Source of the DNA: Thermoactinospora rubra
Lineage (GTDB): Bacteria > Actinomycetota > Actinomycetes > Streptosporangiales > Streptosporangiaceae
Reading direction: 5' to 3'
DNA length: 46,203 nucleotides
Assembly (NCBI RefSeq): GCF_002093975.1
Contig: NZ_MSZZ01000066.1
Span: forward strand, 1-46,203
Position numbers and translations under genes: made by a program. The notes under the pieces are model-generated. The model was not told the DNA's origin. It saw only the letters and a program-made list of their open reading frames with translations, and ran no database searches. Of this stretch, positions 17,903-25,043 are shown piece after piece (position 1 is the first letter of the stretch; each line of letters begins with the position of its first letter).

Positions 17903-18400
17903 TCACGCGGCAGAGGAATCCGCATTGTCCACGGTGAGGACCTCCACATGTCGGGCCAGATCCGAGAACACCACAAAGTATCGGGCGACGACCGCGCGAA
18001 GCTCGTCAAGGGTGGGTGCCGCTCCGTCGCGGGCGAGCAGGCGGGCATGGATGTGTTCGGGTGTGGCGTGCAGATGGACGAGCACGCCGTGGCGCGTGTT
18101 CACCATGCTCAGCAGCTCGGCGACCTGCGCCGAGGTGAGGCGGCAGCGGCCATGCAGTAAAGGGCCGTAGACCAGCTCGCTCACGAAGCTGCGATCCATG
18201 ACCAGACGGCCGGGCAGGGTCAGAATGGATCGGTGGCGCTGGAAGAGATCCGTCCCCTCGGGCGTGCGGTCGGCATGCACCCGCTGGTAGCCGTACCCGG
18301 TGGCCAGGGCCGCGGCGTAGGTCGTCTTGCCCACGCCGTCGCACCCCTCCAGAATGATCACCTCGTAGCGGTCAGCCCACATGGCAAGGTCGGCTGGCAT
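17903..18400 (-). CDS. thymidylate-kinase-like P-loop kinase
   Basis: A 165-aa P-loop protein. Walker A is EGCDGVGKTTYA at about 18-29. The motif MDRSFVSELVYG corresponds to the DR-x-S-x-x-Y segment that holds the nucleoside monophosphate in dTMP kinases, and LHATPEHIHARLLARDG resembles the LID region. It is shorter than bacterial Tmk (about 200 aa), so a specialised (deoxy)nucleoside monophosphate kinase is more likely than housekeeping dTMP kinase. ATG 18400 overlaps the stop of the deoxyribosyltransferase gene (TGATG), which implies coupled translation and a shared pathway. Confidence 0.7.
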   Translation of the reverse strand: MPADLAMWADRYEVIILEGCDGVGKTTYAAALATGYGYQRVHADRTPEGTDLFQRHRSILTLPGRLVMDRSFVSELVYGPLLHGRCRLTSAQVAELLSMVNTRHGVLVHLHATPEHIHARLLARDGAAPTLDELRAVVARYFVVFSDLARHVEVLTVDNADSSAA

Positions 18401-19332
18401 CAGACCTCCAGGTGTTTGACGAGTTCGTCCAGGTCGCTGAAGGTGCCGGTCAGGCCGTACTGGATCATGAGGTTGCGGTAGTTGGGCTCGCGGCCGTGGG
18501 CGAAGGTCCACCAGCAGCCGGGTTCGGGGGCGTAGACGGGGCGGCCGGTGGCGGTGCAGGCGCCGATGACCAGCGCGGCGCCGGGCGGTGTCTCGGGTCC
18601 GCGGAGGTCCACCACGGCCAGGTTCGCCTGCCCCAGGGCCGACCAGTCGCGGACGGCTGCCAGCGAGGCGAACCGTCCGGCGCGGTACACAGTGAAGCCG
18701 TGAACATGCAGCGCATCGGCGACACGGCCGGTCCAGTCGTCGGCCCCGTAGGGAGAAGGCTCTAGGTAGGCGAGCCTTCGGCTGGTGGGAGGCGGCAGGG
18801 CGGGGCCTGGCATCAGTGAACCTGTCAAGGCGAGGGCTGTCTCGGTGGCCGCCGCGGTGACGGCGTGCAGGTTCTGGACGATGAAGCGCTCGAACCGGTC
18901 GCCCCCGCCGGCCGAGGGGCCCAGGCGCGGGACGGAGACGACGCGGCTGACGACGTGCTGGAGCAGGGGGTCGGGGAAGAGCAGCCGCAGCGTCGTGCCG
19001 GCGGTGGGCCCGTAGGTCTGGAAGTCGGTGGTGACGGCGATGACGGGAACGCCCCGGCTGGCGGCGTAGCCGATCTCCATGCACACGCCGTCGTCGAGGC
19101 TGGGGCCGTGCAGGATGGCCACCATGGCGTCGATGTGGGCGAGGCGTTCGCTGTCCAGCTCGAACAGGCGTCGGCCCTTGCACGGATGGCTGAGGTTCTC
19201 CTCGTCGGTGTCGCAGAAGGGAAGGAACACGGCGTCCTGCCCGAAACGGCGGGCGATGTGGTGCGCGACGTAGGCCGCCAGGGCACGGTCATGGGCGGCG
19301 AACAGGCGGTGAGCCACGTAGTAGAGCGCCAC
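18400..19332 (-). CDS. two-domain nucleoside 2-deoxyribosyltransferase-like protein
   Basis: Nucleoside deoxyribosyltransferases swap the base on a 2'-deoxynucleoside or cleave the N-glycosidic bond. The N-terminal half carries AMVAILHGPSLDDGVCMEIGYA, with the Asp and the nucleophile-like Glu of the family, and a GVPVIAVTTD strand. The C-terminal half (about 200-310) repeats the fold: NLAVVDLRGPETPPGAALVIGA, GRPVYAPEPG and YRNLMIQYG. In the second copy the position of the catalytic Glu is Val. So one domain keeps the nucleophile and the other keeps the Asn/Tyr end motif. The GTG start at 19332 follows AAAGG. The stop overlaps the kinase start. The substrate cannot be read from sequence. Confidence 0.7.
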   Translation of the reverse strand: MALYYVAHRLFAAHDRALAAYVAHHIARRFGQDAVFLPFCDTDEENLSHPCKGRRLFELDSERLAHIDAMVAILHGPSLDDGVCMEIGYAASRGVPVIAVTTDFQTYGPTAGTTLRLLFPDPLLQHVVSRVVSVPRLGPSAGGGDRFERFIVQNLHAVTAAATETALALTGSLMPGPALPPPTSRRLAYLEPSPYGADDWTGRVADALHVHGFTVYRAGRFASLAAVRDWSALGQANLAVVDLRGPETPPGAALVIGACTATGRPVYAPEPGCWWTFAHGREPNYRNLMIQYGLTGTFSDLDELVKHLEV

Positions 19333-19350
19333 GGCGGAGCCTTTCTGCGG

Positions 19351-20148
19351 TCACGGGGGTTCATAGAGCAGGCCGGGACAACGCGTCTGGCGGGTGGCCG
19401 CGGCGACAGCCGCCGCCAGCGCGTCCGGCTCAGAAGTTCCCTGAAGGATTTCCGCGAGGAAGGTGCCGGCCAGCGTGTCCCCGGCGCCGGTCACCTCGAC
19501 GACCGGGCCGCCGGCTGGCGTTTCGGAGCCGACCACCTGGCCGCGGCGGAGCAGGGTCACCTTGCGTGGTCCGTCGGAGACGACCACGTGGGTCAGCTCG
19601 AGGCCGTTCAGGAGCCGGTATTCGGCGGCGTTGACGAACACCACCTCGGCGTACGGCAAAGCCGACGCGGCGGCCTTGATCTGCTCTGTGGCAGAGGCGA
19701 GATGGAAGTCGAGGCTGAAGCGCCGCCTCATCGCCACCAGACGGTCCAGGACCTGGCCGACAGCCAAGGGACGACGGCAGCACACGTGCCAGTGGTCGCA
19801 TTCCGACTGGCTGAGCACGGCGAGCGCGTGCGAGGTGAGTGCCGTGGCCACGCCGTACGCGGCGGTCAACCCGCTGACCTGGCCGTCGGCGTCGTAGGTG
19901 ATGTCGAACCGGCAGGAAGGACCGGCGACGCGAGCCACATGGGACAGATCGAACCCCTCGGGCCGGGGGGTAGCCCGTAAGGAGGCGAGATCGTCGCCGA
20001 TCACCGCGACGGGGCGAGCGGTCACGCCTGCTGCGGCTGCGGCCAGGGCGACGTGCAACGCGGCCCCGCCGACTAGCGTGTAGGTGCGGCCATCCGGGTA
20101 CCGGGTGGTGTCGATCGAGATGTTGCCGATGACGCCGAGGACGGTCAC
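19351..20148 (-). CDS. PfkB-family carbohydrate/nucleoside kinase
   Basis: Ribokinase-family enzymes phosphorylate sugars or nucleosides. The N-terminal strand GVIGNISIDTTRYPDG and the glycine pair VGGAALHVA are the substrate-side signature. The C-terminal VEVTGAGDTLAGTFLAEIL is the PfkB signature 2 with the catalytic Asp and anion hole. At 265 aa it is slightly short for the family (about 300). GTG 20148 has GGAGG 7 nt upstream, inside the end of the preceding gene. Given its neighbours it may phosphorylate a nucleoside or a deoxyribose-type sugar; that is inference. Confidence 0.8.
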   Translation of the reverse strand: MTVLGVIGNISIDTTRYPDGRTYTLVGGAALHVALAAAAAGVTARPVAVIGDDLASLRATPRPEGFDLSHVARVAGPSCRFDITYDADGQVSGLTAAYGVATALTSHALAVLSQSECDHWHVCCRRPLAVGQVLDRLVAMRRRFSLDFHLASATEQIKAAASALPYAEVVFVNAAEYRLLNGLELTHVVVSDGPRKVTLLRRGQVVGSETPAGGPVVEVTGAGDTLAGTFLAEILQGTSEPDALAAAVAAATRQTRCPGLLYEPP

Positions 20149-20152
20149 CTGC

Positions 20153-20974
20153 CTACCTCCATCGTCGGTGCGGTGGGTGGTCGCAGTCGAGCACGGTGGG
20201 GCAGACGGGCCTGTTGCGGCACACTCTCGGGCTGGCGGGTGGGTTGAGGAACAGGCGCTTGAAATAGATCAGGACCAGGTGCAGCCACCACGTGGGGACC
20301 CTCTGGGAGGGAATCGTGACCCTGTGCCCGCGGGCGGTGACGAGGTCCCGATACCGGGAGGCGTCGGCGGCGGCACACGCCTCCAGCAGGAGCCTCATGC
20401 GCTCGTGGGCGAGTGCCCCTCTACCCACTTCCATGCCGAGCAGGGGAGCGAGCTTGCTCACCATGCCGGAGTCCACGGGGATGACCCCGCAGTGGTAGCC
20501 GCGGGCGTAGAGGGCGGCGCACTGGGCGACCTTGTAGGAGGCGCCCCGTACTTCGGCGGCGAAGGTCTGGATGAACGCGTCAACCGGCATGTCGAGCAGG
20601 CGCCGGCCGAGGGCTCGCGAGGTGGCGAGGAAGGTCTCCAGGGACCGCAGGTAGCGGACACGTGTGTCGACCAGGCCGAGCGGACGGACGAGGTCGGTGA
20701 CCTCGTGGTCGTGGAGGGCAGTCAGGGCGTCCCAGCCGTAAGCGTCGGCCTTTTTCACGACATCGGCATAGACGCCGACCATGGCGTACGACACGCGGGT
20801 GCTCCATCCAGCCACGAGCATCCGAATCCGCCAGTCGTCCACGTGCAGGGGCCACCACTGGTTGGTGTCGTGGTTGGCCTCGACCGCCGCCTTCACCTCC
20901 TCCTGCGCGCTGGCGGCCGAGACCAGGTCGTACAGGCGTGGAGCCAGGTCGCGCGTCTCATCGGTCGGGTTCAC
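20153..20974 (-). CDS. HhH-GPD (endonuclease III-like) protein
   Basis: The segment VRGASYKVAQCAALYARGY followed by VIPVDSGMVSKLAPLLG matches the layout of the helix-hairpin-helix and the following strand of endonuclease III-type DNA glycosylases. It has a Lys at the place of the bifunctional lyase Lys and an Asp at the place of the catalytic Asp. The C-terminal CRNRPVCPTVLDC could be a three-cysteine remnant of the iron-sulfur loop. The N-terminal ~90 residues are not recognised. At 273 aa it is longer than Nth (about 211). GTG 20974 overlaps the preceding stop (GTGA). It could act on a modified base in DNA or on a free nucleoside. Family assignment is moderately secure, function is not. Confidence 0.55.
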   Translation of the reverse strand: MNPTDETRDLAPRLYDLVSAASAQEEVKAAVEANHDTNQWWPLHVDDWRIRMLVAGWSTRVSYAMVGVYADVVKKADAYGWDALTALHDHEVTDLVRPLGLVDTRVRYLRSLETFLATSRALGRRLLDMPVDAFIQTFAAEVRGASYKVAQCAALYARGYHCGVIPVDSGMVSKLAPLLGMEVGRGALAHERMRLLLEACAAADASRYRDLVTARGHRVTIPSQRVPTWWLHLVLIYFKRLFLNPPASPRVCRNRPVCPTVLDCDHPPHRRWR

Positions 20975-21645
20975 AGGCGCTCCTGAAGGGCGTGCAGGGC
21001 GATGGCGGCGTTCGAGGAGGTCACGAACCGTCCCAGCCGCCGCCGCAGGATCTTGATGGTGGTACGGGTGGACCAGCCCGTGCAGGACAGTACGACCGCG
21101 TCCGCCTGCCGTACCGCCTCCTTGCCCAATCGGTCCACGAGCGCGACCTGTTGGTTGAGGGTGACGTCGGCGTACCCGTCGGTCAGGCCGAGGCTCGCCG
21201 AGCCGGTGACGGTGATGCCGCGCTCGGCGAACCGGGTGGCCTCGGCTTGGGTGACCTCATGGGGGTACGGCGTGGCCAGCGCGACCTTCCGCACGCCGTA
21301 CGCGCGGAGCTGTTCCAGGATCGCGTCGAACGCGCTGACCACGCGCACCGGCGTACTGGCCGTGATGTCCGCGAGGCGGTCGAGATGGGTGAAGGCGGCT
21401 GAGGTGCACGCCAGGTACACCTGGGTGAGCGGGAGCCGGGAGAGCTGGTGGAGCGCCTCCGGGACGGCCTCGATCAACCCGGACAGGAAGTCCTCGTCCA
21501 GCGCCGTGCCGCCGTGAGCGGGCACCAGCCGGGCGTAGTGCCAGATCGTCAGGCCGCGTCCCCACTGCGGCAGTTCGGCCTCGACGACCTGGTTGGCCCA
21601 GGGCACCAGCACCCCGCGATGCTCAGGCGCCTGCTGGAGCGTCAT
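20971..21645 (-). CDS. Asp/Glu racemase / maleate isomerase superfamily protein
   Basis: Members use two cysteines, one per domain, to racemise, isomerise or decarboxylate small acids. Both are visible here: VYLACTSAAF in the N-terminal half and VVLSCTGWST in the C-terminal half, together with VRKVALATPYPHEVTQAE between them. This fits the maleate cis-trans isomerase / arylmalonate decarboxylase branch. The 224-aa length is a little short. ATG 21645 lies 23 nt inside the end of the radical SAM gene, so the two are co-translated. It is the odd member of an otherwise nucleotide-oriented operon and may handle a precursor acid. Confidence 0.7.
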   Translation of the reverse strand: MTLQQAPEHRGVLVPWANQVVEAELPQWGRGLTIWHYARLVPAHGGTALDEDFLSGLIEAVPEALHQLSRLPLTQVYLACTSAAFTHLDRLADITASTPVRVVSAFDAILEQLRAYGVRKVALATPYPHEVTQAEATRFAERGITVTGSASLGLTDGYADVTLNQQVALVDRLGKEAVRQADAVVLSCTGWSTRTTIKILRRRLGRFVTSSNAAIALHALQERL

Positions 21646-23167
21646 CGCGTTCTCCGTAGACGTAGCGGGGCGCGTGGCCGGTGATGGTCATGTCGGCGAC
21701 CTCGTACAGCGGGCGGATGGTGCCGCGCTCCACGACCTGGATCGGGTAGGAGCCGAGGCGCCGGTGCCAGGTGCCGCGGCTGGTGACGAAGAAGGAGTGC
21801 AGATTCGTGATCCTGCGGCCGGTGGGGTAGACCCGCTGCTTCATCGGCTGGTCGAAGATGTGGTCGATGTCGGCCTTCCAGCTTGTGAAGTGTTCGGCCG
21901 AGGGGAGCGGTTCCTGCTCCTGCAGCGCGGCCAGCGGGGTGCCGGGGTAGGCGCGGGCCTGCCGTACGTTGACGCGGTGGCAGAGCAGCCCCGCGTCGAG
22001 GACTCGGGTCAGCCCGGCGAGGTTCTCGTAGTGGGTGCGGTGGGTCTCGCCCGGCAGGCCGTAGATCAGGTTGAGGCCGGGCAGCAACATGCTCAGCCCG
22101 CCGGGGCCGACGCGGGCGCCTGCCTCGTTCACGTGCTCGACGGCCCGGACTAGGATGTCGGGCGTGCAGGTGAGGTTGTTGCGCTTGATGACCGCCGGGT
22201 CGAAGGACTCGATGCCCATCGGCGCGCAGTTGCCCTCGCTGCAGTACGTGGCGACCAGGTGGGCGATCTTCGCTCCCGTCGGCGAGGCCACGGCGAGCGG
22301 GTCGGCGTTGTCGATGTGCAGCGTCGCCAGCTCGGGAGCAGCCGACTCGCGGATGCCGGCGAGCAACCTCTCGATCGCCCCGGCATCGCGGTTCAGGTAG
22401 GAGAAGAAGCAGGTCTGCTGGCCGAGCCGGAAGTGCCGCACTCCGGCGGCATGCAGCGCGGCCACCTCGGCGAGAACGTCCTCGACCGGCCGGAAGTCCA
22501 CCACGGGAGCCTTGACCGGCTCGTTGCAGAAGTCGCAGAACCGGCGCCGGGTACAGCCCCGATACAGCTCGATCTCGGCGACGGGCGTCCAGCACAACTG
22601 GCCGACCAGGTCACGGAAGTCGACGCGGTCGGCGGCCAGCCGCTCGTACGGCGCCGCTTGGCGCGTTCCAGAGGCGATGTCGGCAGAGGCGAGCGTGTGC
22701 GTGTGGACGGCGTCGAACAACCCGGCGTAGGCGGCGGGGTCGGCCAGGGCGTAGGACGCCAGGGGGCCGAGAAGGACGCGACGGCCGCGCGTGCACGCCA
22801 GCGCCCGCCCGATCTCCTCGGCCGAGCCGTTCTGCGCCTGGAGATGAACCGACGGGACCGCGTCCCCGGCGATCACCACGGTCAGAGCCGCGTCGCCGAG
22901 CAGGCGTAGGGCATCCTCCCTGTTCACGGTCGCCGAATAGGTGAGCCGGTCCGACAGCGGGGGCTGCTCGTACGGTCGGCCGCCGTTCAAACACCAGCGG
23001 ACGTCGTCGATCGTGAGATAGGCGACCCGGGCGCCGGGGTGAGCGGTACGGAGCGCGCTGTAGGCCATGCGGGCGTAGGTGGACAGGTACGGCGGGACCC
23101 CTAACCCGGAGGGCTCCACGGTGTAGCAGTCCAGGATCACCAGGGTGGTGCGCGATGTTGTGCTCAT
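21623..23167 (-). CDS. radical SAM enzyme with CX5CX2C cluster motif
   Basis: The N-terminal ~170 residues (LVILDCYTVEPSGLGVPPYLSTYAR) resemble the cobalamin-binding-like domain found before many radical SAM cores. The cluster motif is ELYRGCTRRRFCDFCNEP, giving CX5CX2C instead of the usual CX3CX2C. The barrel continues with GIESFDPAVIKRNN and LIYGLPGETHRTHYENL, standard radical SAM segments. At 514 aa it is about the size of YgiQ-like proteins. ATG 23167 is chosen for GGAG 5 nt upstream; GTG 23173 is possible. It lies in the middle of the cluster and probably performs its chemically hardest step, but the substrate is unknown. Confidence 0.75.
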   Translation of the reverse strand: MSTTSRTTLVILDCYTVEPSGLGVPPYLSTYARMAYSALRTAHPGARVAYLTIDDVRWCLNGGRPYEQPPLSDRLTYSATVNREDALRLLGDAALTVVIAGDAVPSVHLQAQNGSAEEIGRALACTRGRRVLLGPLASYALADPAAYAGLFDAVHTHTLASADIASGTRQAAPYERLAADRVDFRDLVGQLCWTPVAEIELYRGCTRRRFCDFCNEPVKAPVVDFRPVEDVLAEVAALHAAGVRHFRLGQQTCFFSYLNRDAGAIERLLAGIRESAAPELATLHIDNADPLAVASPTGAKIAHLVATYCSEGNCAPMGIESFDPAVIKRNNLTCTPDILVRAVEHVNEAGARVGPGGLSMLLPGLNLIYGLPGETHRTHYENLAGLTRVLDAGLLCHRVNVRQARAYPGTPLAALQEQEPLPSAEHFTSWKADIDHIFDQPMKQRVYPTGRRITNLHSFFVTSRGTWHRRLGSYPIQVVERGTIRPLYEVADMTITGHAPRYVYGERDDAPAGA

Positions 23168-23181
23168 GTGCACTCCAATCG

Positions 23182-23844
23182 TCAGCGTGCCCTCTCGGGA
23201 CGGGGCTCGTCTGCTCTTGGTTCTCGCTCGCTTGTAGGTCTTCCCGCTCCGGCGCGGATGGGAAGCATGACCGCGTGACGCCGCTCAGGGGAGCTTTCCG
23301 CGGTGCTCGGGTGGCACGTTGTCCGCACCTGCATGGGAAGCGGCAGGGGACTGGTCGGCTGCTTGGCCGGGGGATACTCCCAGGGGAAGACGACCCAGTC
23401 GGCAACGTCCCAGACATACAGGTCTGGCACGCCGTCCTCGGCATCGGTATGGCGGCACAGGGCGGCGGTGCGGATCATGCTCCGGGGTTCGGCCAGCGAG
23501 CGCAGCGCAGCGGTGACGGCGGCCAGGGTGGCGCCGCTGCCGCAGATGTCACCCACGACCAGGAACGGACCCGTCAACGGCTCGACCCGGCTCAACGCCT
23601 GCAGGGAACCCAGGTCGCAGGCGATTTCGCCGGAGGTGTCGTGCTTGGCTGTCACGATGACGACCCGGGCGTCCACCTGCGTGCCGATCGCGTAGGCGGG
23701 GAGGCTTCCGCCGGTTCCCACGCCGACGACGAGCCGCACCTCACCCAGGTGGTCGCGGGCGGCGCGGGCCAGGAGCCGCGTGGCGGCCTGGAAGGCATCC
23801 GGGGTGAGTCGCCAGAGGCGCTGGCGGGTGAAGGCGTGTCTCAT
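23182..23844 (-). CDS. type I phosphoribosyltransferase
   Basis: The PRPP loop is FLVVGDICGSGATLAAV, where the usual acidic pair is GD and the TG is SG. The preceding VRLVVGVGTGGSLPAYAIG forms the pyrophosphate loop, followed by VDARVVIVTAKHD. The C-terminal ~55 residues after about 165 are proline/arginine-rich and likely disordered. PRTases either attach a base to PRPP or salvage it, which fits a base-handling pathway. I use ATG 23844, which overlaps the preceding gene by 4 nt (ATGA type); a longer frame upstream lacks family similarity. Base specificity cannot be inferred. Confidence 0.75.
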   Translation of the reverse strand: MRHAFTRQRLWRLTPDAFQAATRLLARAARDHLGEVRLVVGVGTGGSLPAYAIGTQVDARVVIVTAKHDTSGEIACDLGSLQALSRVEPLTGPFLVVGDICGSGATLAAVTAALRSLAEPRSMIRTAALCRHTDAEDGVPDLYVWDVADWVVFPWEYPPAKQPTSPLPLPMQVRTTCHPSTAESSPERRHAVMLPIRAGAGRPTSEREPRADEPRPERAR

Positions 23845-24206
23845 GCGGAACCGTCCGGATCGGTCAGGCCGAGGTCGGCTGCCCTTCCTACGGGGTGTGA
23901 GAGGGCCAGGATCTGATGGCGGGTGGCCACCCTGCGCGCGGCTGTCTCCACATCCGAGACGGGTGCATAGGCGTACTCGCGCCACCGGTCACCAGGACCG
24001 CTGTAGCGGCCGGTCCACCAGCTGAAGGAGTGTCCGTCGCACCAGATGACCAGTCCAGAACGGAGGTGCAGCAGGGCCACCTCGGTTCCTTCGACAAGGT
24101 CGGCGACGATGTCGAACTCGGCCAGGCGCTCCTGAAGCTGCCGGGCCGCGACGCCTGCCGTCGGTGGGGCGGCTGGTCGACGGGTGTGGAGGAGGGGGAT
24201 CGTCAT
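23841..24206 (-). CDS. hypothetical protein, paralogue A of a tandem pair
   Basis: A 121-aa protein starting MTIPLLHTRRPAAPP, with a helix LQERLAEFDIVADLVEG, strands VALLHLRSGLVIWCDGHSFSWW and a C-terminal helix VETAARRVATRHQIL. The order helix, strands with DG and W, helix is repeated in the next upstream gene (24423-24788), so the two are probably distant paralogues. No known domain is recognised. It is coupled to the phosphoribosyltransferase gene by a 4-nt overlap. Proteins of this size next to XRE-TPR regulators are common in actinomycetes, but I do not know a function. ATG 24206 has a G-rich AGGAGGGGG tract upstream. Confidence 0.6.
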   Translation of the reverse strand: MTIPLLHTRRPAAPPTAGVAARQLQERLAEFDIVADLVEGTEVALLHLRSGLVIWCDGHSFSWWTGRYSGPGDRWREYAYAPVSDVETAARRVATRHQILALSHPVGRAADLGLTDPDGSA

Positions 24207-24422
24207 GGTGGCCTCGATGGGGTGCGACGGTGGTGGAGCCCACGACCCCGACAGAGGTCGGCGCACCAGTGGACAACCCCTCTGCCGTCTGGTGGTCGCC
24301 TTTCGAGCCGGGGCCGTGGGGGGCGGACCTGGCAGATCTCGTCCTGCCGGTCATCGGGGGGTGGGTGACGCGGCGGGAAGGGCGAGCGAGACCTGCCAGC
24401 GCTTTCGGGCGTGGGCGCGACA

Positions 24423-24788
24423 TCACGAAGCCTGCTCCCGGTCATGAGCCGCCATGGCGAGTTGGACGATCTCGGCGAGCGGGCCGGGTAGCGGGCGCTG
24501 GACGAGCGCGCGGTAGTGCTCGGCGAGGCGCGCGGCCGCCGTTGCGGCGGTCCGCGCGTACGTCCACAGGGCGCTACCCCGCGTGCTCGGGTCGGGTGAG
24601 CGCCACACGATGGTCCGCCCGTCTGTGAAGGCCACCAGGTAGGGCCACAGCGAGCACACCGCCCGGTGCTCGTCACCCATCACGTGGGAGGGGACGTTCA
24701 GCCACTCCAGCTCGGCCTGCAGCTCGCACGCCATGGCAAGGGCCGAGGCAACGTTGGGCAGGCGCTCGGCGGAACAGAAGGGATACAC
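24423..24788 (-). CDS. hypothetical protein, paralogue B of a tandem pair
   Basis: A 121-aa protein starting at GTG 24788, with GAGGAG about 9 nt upstream. It has LQAELEWLNVPSHVMGDE, strands CSLWPYLVAFTDGRTIVWRS, and a long C-terminal helix TYARTAATAAARLAEHYRAL. Layout and the DG and W positions match the product of the neighbouring gene at 23841-24206, with low identity. It is the first gene of the minus-strand cluster and faces the XRE-TPR regulator across a 255-bp promoter region, so it is probably the gene most directly controlled by it. The 216 nt between it and the next gene contain nothing I can name. Function unknown. Confidence 0.6.
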   Translation of the reverse strand: MYPFCSAERLPNVASALAMACELQAELEWLNVPSHVMGDEHRAVCSLWPYLVAFTDGRTIVWRSPDPSTRGSALWTYARTAATAAARLAEHYRALVQRPLPGPLAEIVQLAMAAHDREQAS

Positions 24789-25043
24789 GGCTCGGGCTCC
24801 TCATGGGGGTCGCGGTGCCGTACAAGCAAGCTGACGCCAGTAAAGGGCCTGAGTGATGGGGTGGTCACCCCGTGTGGCGACATGCTTTCTATGCATGGCA
24901 TGCCTGCACTGACCTGCGTCTTTACCGCCACGGGGCGCGGTTCTATGTCGCCAGGACGGTCACTGTCCGTTTTGTTCGGTTGCGGAACCGGTACGCGATC
25001 AACGACTCTGCCACCAGAGCGCCTCAGCCCAGGGAGCCTCGTG
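24789..25043. promoter_or_regulatory. divergent promoter/operator region
   Basis: This 255-bp interval separates the minus-strand nucleotide cluster from the plus-strand XRE-TPR gene. It contains GGGGTG-GT-CACCCC (about 4.86 to 4.875 kb into the 20-25 kb block, i.e. near 24859-24872) and a run of overlapping palindromes around ATGCATGGCATGCCTGCA (near 24892-24909). Such clustered symmetry is typical of operator sites and the adjacent regulator is the obvious candidate to bind there. No clear -35/-10 pair is assigned. Confidence 0.45.
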
